A stretch of 14,333 bases of DNA from an uncultured Oscillospiraceae bacterium (GCA_934456315.1 CAKSHG010000030.1:1-14333), one strand, 5' to 3'. Shown: positions 1-7,378, counted from the first letter of the stretch. Numbers and translations: made by a program. Notes: generated by a model not told the origin, from the sequence alone.

Positions 1-342
1 TCCAACCGGAAGCTTGCCGGGGAGATATCGGCGCAGCGTGACCGCTACCGCGAAGTTGCGGCACAGGCGCGTACAGAGATCGTGCGGCGTGGCGGTGTTC
101 CGCAGGAATACCCGGGATTCACCAAGCTGATGTCGCGAATGGGGATAGCGATGAAAACGACAAACAACCGCAGCAGCAAGAACATCGCCAGCCTGATGAT
201 ACGCGGGACGACCATGGGTATAATCGACATGCAGCATGCTGTCAACTGCTCCCAGGGCGCGGAAAACAGGATACGCACGGACGCGCAGGAGCTGCTTCGC
301 CGCGAGCAGGATTTCTGCGACCACCTCAAGTCCTACCTGTGA
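1..342 (+). CDS. Small helical protein of unknown function, 5' end cut by window
   Basis: Frame 1 is open from the first base to a TGA at 340-342, giving the last 113 residues of a protein whose start lies outside the window. The visible part is rich in Arg, Gln, Ala and Met and looks like two or three amphipathic helices with no membrane segment. Residues about 40-80 carry a distinctive stretch, KLMSRMGIAMKTTNN followed by IASLMIRGTTMGIIDM, and the protein ends in HLKSYL. From memory this pattern resembles small ferritin-like or four-helix hypothetical proteins common in Clostridia, but I cannot name the family. The opposite strand is also open here, but its translation is Ser/Cys/Arg-rich and looks like a shadow. 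The gene converges on the minus-strand gene ending at 451. No function is assigned. Confidence 0.6.
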   Translation, partial: SNRKLAGEISAQRDRYREVAAQARTEIVRRGGVPQEYPGFTKLMSRMGIAMKTTNNRSSKNIASLMIRGTTMGIIDMQHAVNCSQGAENRIRTDAQELLRREQDFCDHLKSYL

Positions 343-358
343 GCGCCGGGCAGACATA

Positions 359-443
359 TCCGGAGCGTATCCCGTGCGATGTGGAGGGAGCGCGTTCCCG
401 CGGGGAGCGGCGCACTCCGGTGAGCGCACGGGGAAAGTCCGGA
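359..443. other. GC-rich inverted-repeat structure between convergent genes
   Basis: The 108-bp gap between the two convergent stop codons is mostly one nested inverted repeat. TCCGGA at 359-364 can pair with TCCGGA at 438-443. CCCGTGCG at 371-378 pairs perfectly with CGCACGGG at 425-432. GGAG at 383-386 pairs with CTCC at 415-418, and CGCG at 391-394 with CGCG at 399-402 around a TTCC loop. No T-run follows on either strand, so it is not a textbook intrinsic terminator. It may still stop, slow or protect the two converging transcripts. Confidence 0.45.
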
Positions 444-450
444 CAGGATA

Positions 451-1401
451 TCACTTGCCCTGCCAGTCAGGGTTGACCACGTTGTTGTTGATGATGTTTT
501 CGTAGACTATACGGGCGCGTTCGCGCTGTTCGGCGGATTTTTCGTTGTTGCCGGTCATGTTTTCGAATGTGTCGCGGAGGTACAGTCCCACGGTATCCGG
601 GCAGCTCTTCCAGCGCGCCTGTTCGGTGAAATCAGTGGTGTTGAGCTGCAATCCGCAGCCGTCATAGAGTACGGCGTCCGGGAATTCCTCACTGAAATCA
701 GTGAAGAACTGGATTATCTGACCGTCTGCTTCTTCCGCAGCGGCTTCCTCTGTTTCGCCGGAGGCTGCAATGCGGTTGATGAGCGTGATTATGCCCTCGT
801 CGGTGAGATAAAGCTGGCTGTCGCCGGAGAAAAGCTCCGCAGAGAATTTCTCGTTCTGGGCGTCGGTGTACTCGGAGTAGCCGCCCTCGGTGGATAGGTC
901 GATGAAATTCACGCCAACGTGAATATTGCCGTTGCCGTCAAAATCCGGGCAGTAGCGCTCCAGAGCGACCTCGATGTCGTGTATCTTGGCGTAGATCCCG
1001 CTGGAGCCGGACGTTGATATCGCAAGAACGTAGAGGTCCTTTTTCTCGCGGGTCACGGTCTGGACGGTCATGAACGTGAGCAGAGCAACTGTAAATATGA
1101 TGCCTATCAGCCGCCATTTGTAGTGGTAGAAGAAATTCTCGACTGCTTTCGCGCCGGTGGGCTTTTCGTATTTCGGCGGTTCGTCCTCGGGGATCTCGTC
1201 GCTCTCGTCGATTATTCCCTGGCGGAGCTTAAGCAGCTCTGCCTTTTCGCGCTGCTGGCGCTGCTGCTCTTCAATCTCGCGGCGGACCTCAGCCATGGGG
1301 TCACGCTGCTTTTTGCGTATCGGGCGGGGAGCGGTGCCGTCATCGTCGGCGAGAATGCTTTTGTATTCTTTGTTTTCGTTTGATTCGTTGTTTTCTGGCA
1401 T
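451..1401 (-). CDS. Single-pass membrane protein of unknown function, coiled-coil N-terminus
   Basis: This is a 316-residue protein. Residues 1-35 are Asn/Glu-rich and then basic (IRKKQR). Residues 36-62 form a charged Glu/Gln/Arg coiled-coil-like helix, and residues 63-82 are acidic and Pro-rich. One hydrophobic segment at about 97-115 (WRLIGIIFTVALLTFMTVQ) follows a basic patch. The remaining ~200 residues form an acidic soluble domain, probably outside the cell. There is no cleavable signal peptide and no catalytic motif I recognise. The start is supported by AGGAGA eight bases upstream of ATG. It is the last gene of a probable three-gene operon, 36 bp after the upstream membrane-protein gene. 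I see the topology; the function is unknown. Confidence 0.8.
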   Translation of the reverse strand: MPENNESNENKEYKSILADDDGTAPRPIRKKQRDPMAEVRREIEEQQRQQREKAELLKLRQGIIDESDEIPEDEPPKYEKPTGAKAVENFFYHYKWRLIGIIFTVALLTFMTVQTVTREKKDLYVLAISTSGSSGIYAKIHDIEVALERYCPDFDGNGNIHVGVNFIDLSTEGGYSEYTDAQNEKFSAELFSGDSQLYLTDEGIITLINRIAASGETEEAAAEEADGQIIQFFTDFSEEFPDAVLYDGCGLQLNTTDFTEQARWKSCPDTVGLYLRDTFENMTGNNEKSAEQRERARIVYENIINNNVVNPDWQGK

Positions 1402-1437
1402 TTTATTCTCCTGTTTGTGCTTTGGGGTACATATTCG

Positions 1438-1830
1438 TCAGCTTTCGGAACGTCCGTATTTTCTTACAAGGTGAGTTGTCGGCGTCACTATCAGGCATAT
1501 CGCGAGGTATATCACGAAATATACCATGAAGCTAACCGCGTCAGCGCCGAAAACCGCCCCTGTCGAAATCAGGAATGCGAGCGGCGGGAACAGCGCGGTG
1601 AACCACCTGCGGCGGAAGTCCCACCCGGCAAAAATCGCGGCGGCAAGGCAAAATGCAGGGTCGACCGCGAAGAACAGCGCGATACAAGCCAGCATGCCCG
1701 CAGTCGATGGAGCGTTCCCAACTATCAGAGCCGGAATGAGAAGCATTACCACAAGGCTCGCTGCAAGCGCGGAGGCTGTGATGATTATATCGCGCCTGTG
1801 GGCTTTGATGAACGCTAGTATTTCAGACAT
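1438..1830 (-). CDS. Small polytopic membrane protein, tandem paralogue A
   Basis: This 130-residue protein is almost wholly hydrophobic, with about four membrane segments (roughly residues 15-37, 45-70, 77-93 and 98-118) and a short basic tail. A conserved-looking DFRRRW loop follows the second or third segment. It aligns by eye along its length with the product of the gene just upstream (1823-2203): FIKAHRRDIIITASALA matches FFKNHWRGIISTAAVLA, and AAAIFAGWDFRRRW matches AAGIYVGRDLKRRW. The pair is therefore a tandem duplication. Its ATG overlaps the upstream stop codon (ATGTCTGA), with AAGGAG eight bases before it, so translation is probably coupled. No family or function is recognised. Confidence 0.8.
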   Translation of the reverse strand: MSEILAFIKAHRRDIIITASALAASLVVMLLIPALIVGNAPSTAGMLACIALFFAVDPAFCLAAAIFAGWDFRRRWFTALFPPLAFLISTGAVFGADAVSFMVYFVIYLAICLIVTPTTHLVRKYGRSES

Positions 1831-2203
1831 TGTGGTTCTCCTTCTTGTCGGCTTTATTTTTGCAGCGTTTTATTATTATCAGCGTGATTATCATGGATAC
1901 AAACTCTATCGCAATGTAGATGTAAGTGAGCCAGTCACATCTTATATAGAATAACAGCAGCAAAACAGCGATATGCCATCTCCTTTTGAGGTCGCGTCCG
2001 ACATAGATCCCGGCAGCGAGGAATATCGCGGGAAAGATCACAAAAACCAGCGGAACTAAGATAAAAGCTCTAAGTATGATGTTCTCAATATTTACTGCGA
2101 GCGGGAAGGCGACAAGTAACATAACGGCGTCAAGGGCTAGAACTGCCGCCGTCGATATGATACCGCGCCAGTGATTTTTGAAAAACGCTGCGAGCTTATT
2201 CAT
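1823..2203 (-). CDS. Small polytopic membrane protein, tandem paralogue B
   Basis: This is a 126-residue hydrophobic protein with about four membrane segments and a strongly basic, hydrophilic tail (KRCKNKADKKE). It is the first gene of the three-gene membrane operon and a paralogue of the next gene. I chose the ATG at 2203 because GAGGG lies seven bases upstream. The in-frame ATG at 2227 falls inside the probable -10 box (2226-2231), so it would not be in the transcript. The paralogues keep the N-terminal amphipathic start, the Leu/Ala-rich membrane segments and the D(F/L)(R/K)RRW loop, but differ in the last third. Function is unknown. A transporter, a toxin-like or immunity-like membrane protein, or a stress membrane protein are all possible, and nothing in the sequence decides between them. 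Confidence 0.75.
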   Translation of the reverse strand: MNKLAAFFKNHWRGIISTAAVLALDAVMLLVAFPLAVNIENIILRAFILVPLVFVIFPAIFLAAGIYVGRDLKRRWHIAVLLLLFYIRCDWLTYIYIAIEFVSMIITLIIIKRCKNKADKKENHNV

Positions 2204-2225
2204 ATCATTACCCTCTGCACGGCGC

Positions 2226-2231
2226 ATTATA
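2226..2231 (-). promoter_or_regulatory. Probable -10 box for the membrane-protein operon
   Basis: On the minus strand a perfect TATAAT lies about 23 bases before the start codon at 2203, which would leave a leader of roughly 16 nt holding the GAGGG ribosome site. The hexamer 17 bp upstream (TGATTC) is a poor -35, so the promoter may be weak or activator-dependent. It lies about 40 bp past the hairpin that ends the lysS transcript, which fits separate transcription of the downstream trio. Confidence 0.5.
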
Positions 2232-2267
2232 CCGCTAATTATGGCGGCGAATCACGCCTGATAAATC

Positions 2268-2293
2268 ATAAAGCCGCAGGGCTGCGGCTTTAT
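2268..2293 (-). terminator. Hairpin terminator after lysS
   Basis: A perfect 12-bp inverted repeat, ATAAAGCCGCAG (2268-2279) with CTGCGGCTTTAT (2282-2293), has GC-rich inner and A/T outer base pairs. It starts about 15 nt after the lysS stop on the minus strand. The T-rich part (TTTAT then GATTTAT) overlaps the stem base, as in many A-tract/U-tract terminators. The symmetry means it could also act on plus-strand transcripts. Confidence 0.75.
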
Positions 2294-2307
2294 GCAGGTA
2301 TTCTGAA

Positions 2308-3837
2308 TTACTTTTCAGGCTTCATCGTCGGGAAGAGCAGAACGTCGCGAATGCTTGCGGAGTCAGTCAGCAGCATAACAAGACGGTCGAAGCCGAATCC
2401 CAGACCGCCTGTCGGGGGCAGACCGTATTCCAGAGCAGTGATGAAGTCCTCGTCGACCTGGGCGTCGTTGCCGCCCTGGGCGCGCTTTGCAGCTACCTGC
2501 TTTATGAAACGCTCCTTCTGGTCGATCGGGTCGTTAAGCTCGGAGAACGCGTTACCGAACTCGGTGCCGTTCATGAAGTACTCGAAGCGCTCAGTGAATG
2601 CCGGAAATTCGGGCTTTCTCTTTGCGAGCGGCGAGTTCTCAACGGGATAATCGTAGATTATTGTCGGCTGAATGAGGTTTTCCTCAACGAACGCTTCAAA
2701 GAATGCGATGAGCACGTGTCCCTTTGTGGAGTTCTCGTCAAGCTCGTCGTCAACGTGGTGCTCCTTTGCGCAGGCTCTTGCGGCTGCGTCGTCAGCCCAG
2801 CTATAGTAGTCGACGCCGGCGTACTTCTTCACTGCGTCTATCATGGTGAGGCGCTCCCAGGGCTTGCCTACTGCGATCTCCTTGCCCTGATAGGTAACGG
2901 TATCTGTGCCGCATACATTCAGGGTAACTGTGCGGTAAAGCTCCTCGATGAGATCCATCATGCCGAAGTAATCGGTATATGCCTGATACATTTCAATGGA
3001 GGTGAACTCAGGGTTGTGGGTAGCGTCCATGCCCTCGTTGCGGAATATTCTGCCGACCTCGTATACCTTGTCGAAGCCGCCTACTATCAGTCTTTTTAAG
3101 TAAAGCTCGGTTTCGATTCGCATATACATGTCGATATCAAGCGCGTTGTGGTGGGTCTTGAACGGACGTGCGGCAGCGCCTATCTCCAGGGGAAGCAGCG
3201 TAGGCGTGTCAACCTCGAGGTAGCCGCGGCTGTCGAGGAAGTTGCGTATCTCGCGGAGAATTCTGGAACGCTTAACGAAAGTGTCCTTGTTCTCTGGGTT
3301 TGCGATGAGGTCGAGGTAACGCTTTCTGTAGCGTTCCTCCTTGTCTTTCAGACCGTGCCACTTTTCGGGCAGGGGCAGCAGGGACTTGGACAGCAGGGTT
3401 ATCTCCTCTGCGTGAACGGATATCTCGCCCATCTTGGTGCGGAATACCTTACCCTTGATGCCAACGATATCGCCGAGGTCCCACTTCTTGAATTCAGCGT
3501 AGGTGTCCTCTCCAACATCGTCCTTTCTTACATATATCTGCATTCTGTCGGAGCCGTCGCGAAGGTCGATAAAGCTTGCCTTGCCCATTATACGGCGGGT
3601 CATCATTCTGCCGGCAACTGCAACGTCGGTGTTCTCAAGCTCCTCAAAACGGTCGCGTATCTCCTTGTTGGTGATGGAAACCGGGAACTTTGTGATGGTG
3701 TAGGGATCCTTGCCTGCCGCCTTGAGTGCGGCGAGCTTCTCAAGTCTTACGCGGTGCTGCTCGTCGAGCTGCTCCGCGGTCATTTCCTCGTTTTCGGTCT
3801 GCGGGTTCTGGGTATTCTGTACGTTTTCTTCTGCCAT
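2308..3837 (-). CDS. lysS: Lysyl-tRNA synthetase, class II
   Basis: LysS attaches lysine to tRNA-Lys in the cytoplasm using ATP. The 509-residue protein has a short acidic, low-complexity N-terminal extension (1-25). An OB-fold anticodon-binding domain follows (about 70-150, with VAGRMMTRRIMGKASFIDLRD), and then the class II catalytic core. RYRKRYLDLI lies near 169-178 and AAARPFKTHHNALDIDMY near 221-238. Motif 2 is FRNEGMDATHNPEFTSIE (265-282), and motif 3 is GLGFGFDRL (478-486) with its Arg at 485. The C-terminus SIRDVLLFPTMKP is typical of bacterial LysS. The start has AAGGAG eight bases upstream. That ribosome site overlaps the greA stop codon, so the two are probably translated in a coupled way. 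No T-box precedes it. Confidence 0.97.
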   Translation of the reverse strand: MAEENVQNTQNPQTENEEMTAEQLDEQHRVRLEKLAALKAAGKDPYTITKFPVSITNKEIRDRFEELENTDVAVAGRMMTRRIMGKASFIDLRDGSDRMQIYVRKDDVGEDTYAEFKKWDLGDIVGIKGKVFRTKMGEISVHAEEITLLSKSLLPLPEKWHGLKDKEERYRKRYLDLIANPENKDTFVKRSRILREIRNFLDSRGYLEVDTPTLLPLEIGAAARPFKTHHNALDIDMYMRIETELYLKRLIVGGFDKVYEVGRIFRNEGMDATHNPEFTSIEMYQAYTDYFGMMDLIEELYRTVTLNVCGTDTVTYQGKEIAVGKPWERLTMIDAVKKYAGVDYYSWADDAAARACAKEHHVDDELDENSTKGHVLIAFFEAFVEENLIQPTIIYDYPVENSPLAKRKPEFPAFTERFEYFMNGTEFGNAFSELNDPIDQKERFIKQVAAKRAQGGNDAQVDEDFITALEYGLPPTGGLGFGFDRLVMLLTDSASIRDVLLFPTMKPEK

Positions 3838-3849
3838 TATTGTTTCTCC

Positions 3850-4362
3850 TTAATTTGTGGTGAGGTCAGCGTCGTCTGTTGAATCAGCCTTTGCGATTTC
3901 GAGTATCTTGAACGGTATCTCGCCGGAGGGAGTTTCAGCGATAACGGTTTCGCCGACTGTGTGACCGATAAGCGCCTTGCCTATCGGGGATTCGTCAGAC
4001 AGGTGACCGTTTTCGATGTTTGCTTCGCTGGTGCCGACGATCTGGAATGTCATCTGCTCCTCCATGTCAACGTCGAGGATAGTTACGATGTTGCCGATGT
4101 CGACTTTCTCGGTGGAGATCTCATCGTCGCCGAGAATTATGGCGTGTGCGAGAGTCTGCTCGATCTCTGCGATACGGGATTCGATAAGACCCTGCTCGTT
4201 CTTTGCCTCGTCGTACTCACTGTTCTCGGAAAGGTCGCCGAAAGAACGTGCCTGCTTTATTTTTTCCGCGATCTCGGGGCGGACTACGGTCTTGAGGTTT
4301 TCAAGCTCTTCCTCAAGCTTCTTTACGCCGGATTGTGTGATTCTGGTAAGTGGCTTATTCAT
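3850..4362 (-). CDS. greA: Transcription elongation factor GreA
   Basis: GreA binds the secondary channel of RNA polymerase and stimulates transcript cleavage in backtracked complexes. The 170-residue protein has the N-terminal antiparallel coiled coil (about 10-77). Its tip loop is GDLSENSEYDEAK, in which Asp43 and Glu46 match the acidic residues that hold the catalytic metal. An FKBP-like domain follows from about 85, including SPIGKALIGHTVGE. The last ten residues (DSTDDADLTTN) are an acidic tail longer than in many GreA proteins. ATG is preceded by GGAGGA at eight bases. It lies 59 bp after ctpA and 12 bp before lysS, the common Firmicute greA-lysS pair. A short hairpin ACAGC-CAAG-GCTGT lies in the ctpA-greA gap and lacks a T-run. 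Confidence 0.97.
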   Translation of the reverse strand: MNKPLTRITQSGVKKLEEELENLKTVVRPEIAEKIKQARSFGDLSENSEYDEAKNEQGLIESRIAEIEQTLAHAIILGDDEISTEKVDIGNIVTILDVDMEEQMTFQIVGTSEANIENGHLSDESPIGKALIGHTVGETVIAETPSGEIPFKILEIAKADSTDDADLTTN

Positions 4363-4421
4363 TATAGTTGTCCTCCAAATATTATTTACAGCCTTGGCTG
4401 TGTATTTGCCTGTTGCGTCGG

Positions 4422-5618
4422 TTACTCTGCGGGGATATTCGGGGTCAGTACCTCTATCGCTTTCTGGAGCTGGGAATCTGCGTCGTCGGAGATGTTCCCG
4501 GGTATTGCGCCGCCCGCAAGTTCAACGGAATAATCCGGCTTTATGCCGGTTTCATTCCAGGTGCCGGATCTGGTGTATATCTTTCCGACGGAGAGCGTCA
4601 GGGCGCTTCCGTCCGAAAATTCGTAGGTGTTCTGCATGACTCCCTTGCCGAAAGTCTGCGAGCCGACGATGAGCGCGCCGCATTCGTCGCGGAGCACCGC
4701 CGCGAACAGCTCCGCAGCGGAAACCGTCCCGCCGTCGACGAGAACAGCGATCGGCAGCTCTACCGAGGTAGTGGAGTCGGTTTCGATCAGCGTCTTGCGG
4801 CTGCCGTCGGAGTATTCCACCGTGGCGGCTATCGCAGAGGGCACGAACTGGTTTAGGATAGGCTTCAGGGCGCTGACGATACCGCCGGGATTCTGGCGGA
4901 CGTCGATTATGAGCGCCTTGGCGCCTACTCCGCTCATCGTGGTCATTGCATTCGCGAACTGCTCGGCGGTCTTGGCGTTGAAGCTTGTTATCTGAATGTA
5001 TCCGATATTGTTGTCAAGTAACCGGGTGGAAACGGATTCTATCTCGAGCTGCTGGCGGACAAGGTTCACTGAAATGCTCTCGCCGTCGCGCAGGAGCTGG
5101 AGCGCGAGCCGCGTCCCGACTTCGCCGGAGAGCCGTTCCATCGCCTGACCCTGCTGCATGGAGAGCAGGCTCTTTCCGTCGATGGCGGTGATGATGTCGC
5201 CGGCGAGAACGCCGTTAAGTTCAGCGGAGCTGCCCTTGTAGACGCTGGTTATGCGAAGGTAGCCGCTGGTGTCCTCCTCTGCTTCAAAGCCTGCGCCGAG
5301 GATAACGCCGGACTGGGTCTGCTGTAATTCATAGTACGCCGACGGCGCGATGTAGGAGGCGTATTTGTCGCCGATACCTGCAATGTAGCCGTTTATAGTG
5401 GCGTTTTCGAGGGAATCGTCGCTTACCGTGCCGATGTAGTTCTGGCGCACGGTGGTGTCTATTTCCCGGAGCTTTGCGTAAACGCCCTCGTATTTTTCGG
5501 AGGTGCCGAGCTTTGAATTGTAGATGTTCAGCGACACCGTCCAGGTGAGGACGAAGGTTATTGCACAGCCGATAGCGACAAGGCTTATCGCTATGCCTAG
5601 GGATATCTTCTTATTCAA
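4422..5618 (-). CDS. ctpA: S41 carboxy-terminal processing protease (CtpA/CtpB type)
   Basis: This is a membrane-anchored serine protease of family S41. Residues 5-27 form an uncleaved-looking signal anchor. Residues about 100-185 form a PDZ domain (SGVILGAGFE, then AELNGVLAGDIITAIDG). The protease core follows, with IDVRQNPGG at 238-246. Catalytic Ser300 sits in DGGTVSAAE and Lys325 in GSQTFGKG. Their spacing of 25 residues matches what I recall of the Ser/Lys dyad of B. subtilis CtpB. The motif is VSAAE where the family usually has SASASE. The start codon is TTG (complement of CAA at 5616-5618), with AAAGGA eight to nine bases upstream, and no in-frame ATG fits better. It lies 25 bp after ftsX, suggesting a role in envelope or divisome protein processing. 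The substrate is unknown. Confidence 0.93.
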   Translation of the reverse strand: MNKKISLGIAISLVAIGCAITFVLTWTVSLNIYNSKLGTSEKYEGVYAKLREIDTTVRQNYIGTVSDDSLENATINGYIAGIGDKYASYIAPSAYYELQQTQSGVILGAGFEAEEDTSGYLRITSVYKGSSAELNGVLAGDIITAIDGKSLLSMQQGQAMERLSGEVGTRLALQLLRDGESISVNLVRQQLEIESVSTRLLDNNIGYIQITSFNAKTAEQFANAMTTMSGVGAKALIIDVRQNPGGIVSALKPILNQFVPSAIAATVEYSDGSRKTLIETDSTTSVELPIAVLVDGGTVSAAELFAAVLRDECGALIVGSQTFGKGVMQNTYEFSDGSALTLSVGKIYTRSGTWNETGIKPDYSVELAGGAIPGNISDDADSQLQKAIEVLTPNIPAE

Positions 5619-5643
5619 GGTGCTGTTCCTTTCTCAGACCTGG

Positions 5644-6546
5644 TTAAACCTTGAGATACTTTCCGGTGCTGAATACTGTTCCGACGGCACCGAGGAGGGC
5701 TCCTACGGCGCAGTTAACTGCGAGGACATACCACATGATATCGCTGAACGGGGTAAGTCCATAGAATCCGAACATCTGCCATACGGTGAGGTCAGCGGAG
5801 AACAGCGCATATACAGAGTCGTATATCAGCCAGGTAAGTCCCCACGCCGCCGCGCCGGAAAGAATGCCGATAAACATGCCCTCCACGAAGAACGGAGCCT
5901 TTATGAACCCGGAGGTAGCGCCGACGTACCGCATGATAGAGATCTCATTGCGGCGGGCGAAAACGCTTGTCCTGATGGAGTTCGACACGATGACCACGCT
6001 GACCACGACGAGCGCGATGAGCACTGCGCTGCCGATGACCGAGAACGTGTTGCGTATCTGAACGAGCACGCTGGCGAAGTCGTAGGGAGCCTTGGTCTGC
6101 TCCACGCCCTCTATGTCGTTTATGGTGTTGACCACATGGCGTATCTTGGAGAGATCCTTTACGCGCACGAGGAAGGTTTCGGGCATGGGGTTCTTGTCGA
6201 GATAGTCGAGAAGCTCACTGTATTCCGCCATATTATCGCGGAAATCCTCGAGCGCCTGCTCCTTGGAGTAGTACTGGACGTCGGTGATATCCTTGTCCTT
6301 TTCGAGCACGGATCTTATGTGTTCGACCTGCTTGTCGGAGATATCCTCCTTGAGGTAGATGGTTATTTCGTTCGTATCCTCGATGTTGCTCATGATGGTG
6401 TTGACGTTCATCATCAGCAGTACCGCGCAGCTCACCAGAAGCAGGCTGACCATCAGTATGCAGAAGCTGGCGAAGGACATCATGAAGTTCTTCCAGATGG
6501 AGGAGATGCCCTTTTTCACGAGGTATGTGACATTGCTCGTTCTCAT
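5644..6546 (-). CDS. ftsX: Cell-division permease-like protein FtsX
   Basis: FtsX is the membrane half of the FtsEX complex, which passes ATP-driven shape changes to extracellular peptidoglycan hydrolases at the septum. The 300-residue length is normal. TM1 is at about 22-46. A large extracellular loop (about 47-165) follows, containing NEITIYLKEDISDKQ and a YYSKEQALEDF region typical of FtsX. TM2 is at about 170-190, TM3 at 215-240 and TM4 at 270-292. The cytoplasmic loop ARRNEISIMRYVGAT after TM2 is the family hallmark and probably contacts FtsE. The ATG overlaps the ftsE stop by four bases (ATGA), with GAGGGGAG seven bases upstream. No M23, NlpC/P60 or CHAP hydrolase gene is next to it. 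Confidence 0.96.
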   Translation of the reverse strand: MRTSNVTYLVKKGISSIWKNFMMSFASFCILMVSLLLVSCAVLLMMNVNTIMSNIEDTNEITIYLKEDISDKQVEHIRSVLEKDKDITDVQYYSKEQALEDFRDNMAEYSELLDYLDKNPMPETFLVRVKDLSKIRHVVNTINDIEGVEQTKAPYDFASVLVQIRNTFSVIGSAVLIALVVVSVVIVSNSIRTSVFARRNEISIMRYVGATSGFIKAPFFVEGMFIGILSGAAAWGLTWLIYDSVYALFSADLTVWQMFGFYGLTPFSDIMWYVLAVNCAVGALLGAVGTVFSTGKYLKV

Positions 6547-7226
6547 CTGTTTCTCCCCTCTACGATCTCGTCGAATGATATCGTGCCGTTTTCTATGTTG
6601 ATTATTCTGCCGCCGAAGTACTGGACCAGCTCATGCTCGTGCGTTACCATGATTATGGTCGTGCCGTTCTGGCGGTTTATCTTGCGCAGAAGCTCGACTA
6701 TCTCATAGGAAAGCTGCGGGTCGATGTTTCCTGTCGGCTCGTCGGCTATGATAAGCCCCGGGTCGTTCGCGAGCGCCCTTGCGATGGCAACGCGCTGCTG
6801 CTCACCGCCGGAGAGCTCCCTTGGCTTGCTGCGCGCCTTGTTCCCCAGCCCGACAAGGTTCAGAACGTTGGGAACGCGCTGCTTTATGAAACGTGTGCTC
6901 TGGTCGGCGATACGCAGTACGAACGCAACGTTCTCATAGACGTTCAGCTCCTGTATCAGCCGGAAATCCTGGAACACCATGCCGATGGAACGGCGGAACT
7001 TGGCGATCTTGTTGCCCTTTGTCTTGCTAAGGTTGTAGCCGTTGACGAATACTCTGCCGTCCGTGGGCGTTATTTCGCGGGTCATGAGCTTGACGAGGGT
7101 GGATTTGCCCGCGCCGCTGCCTCCTACGATAAATACGAACTCGCCGTCGTTTATGCGGAGGTTAATATTCTGAAGTGCGTCTACTCCGCTGGAGTAATGC
7201 ACGTTGACATTCTTTAATTCTACCAT
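6543..7226 (-). CDS. ftsE: Cell-division ATP-binding protein FtsE
   Basis: FtsE is the cytoplasmic ABC-type ATPase partner of FtsX. All nucleotide-binding motifs are present in 227 residues. Walker A is GGSGAGKST (35-43) and the Q-loop is MVFQDFRLI (83-91). The signature is LSGGEQQRVAIARAL (138-152), Walker B is LIIADEP (158-164) with catalytic Glu163, and the H-loop His is 196. The length and the early RRSIGMVFQDFRL stretch fit FtsE rather than a longer transporter ATPase, and the overlapping ftsX settles it. ATG has GAGGGAG about six bases upstream. The 180-bp gap before it holds a hairpin at 7352-7378 and a 10-bp palindrome TTTCCGGAAA at 7317-7326. I could not pick out a convincing promoter there, but ftsE probably begins its own transcript. 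Confidence 0.97.
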   Translation of the reverse strand: MVELKNVNVHYSSGVDALQNINLRINDGEFVFIVGGSGAGKSTLVKLMTREITPTDGRVFVNGYNLSKTKGNKIAKFRRSIGMVFQDFRLIQELNVYENVAFVLRIADQSTRFIKQRVPNVLNLVGLGNKARSKPRELSGGEQQRVAIARALANDPGLIIADEPTGNIDPQLSYEIVELLRKINRQNGTTIIMVTHEHELVQYFGGRIINIENGTISFDEIVEGRNR

Positions 7227-7351
7227 ATTTTCTCCCTCGGAACTATCTGTGTTTTCCCCAAAAGTTAATGAAAATTGCCTGAATTTTTTGTACAGCAGGG
7301 GACGTTTCCTGTCTTATTTCCGGAAAATCTGGTTCCCCTTTACACTTCAAA

Positions 7352-7378
7352 GGCTGTCCCGATGAACTCGGGGCAGCC
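7352..7378 (-). terminator. Hairpin after the CdaR-type regulator gene
   Basis: An 11-bp stem, GGCTGTCCCGA (7352-7362) with TCGGGGCAGCC (7368-7378), has one G-T pair and a five-base loop. It begins about 28 nt past the regulator's stop on the minus strand. On that strand only TTTGAAG follows, a weak tail. On the plus strand AATTTTTAC follows, which looks more like a terminator tail. Its placement suggests an end or pause point between the regulator and ftsE, possibly working in both directions. Confidence 0.55.

Noticed and set aside
430..443. GGGGAAAGTCCGGA resembles the conserved GGAAAGTCCG stretch of RNase P RNA
   Set aside because: The rest of an rnpB gene would have to overlap the real coding end at 451 onwards. 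No matching 3' conserved stretch was seen, and the motif is explained by the local inverted repeat.
2204..2227. Upstream ATG at 2227 as the start of membrane paralogue B
   Set aside because: That ATG overlaps the TATAAT box, and the good ribosome site GAGGG is placed for the ATG at 2203.
5524..6708. Long plus-strand open frame (394 codons) opposite ftsX and the ends of ftsE and ctpA
   Set aside because: The opposite strand encodes clearly recognisable FtsX, FtsE and CtpA. The plus frame is His/Asp/Glu/Tyr-rich without motifs, a typical shadow.
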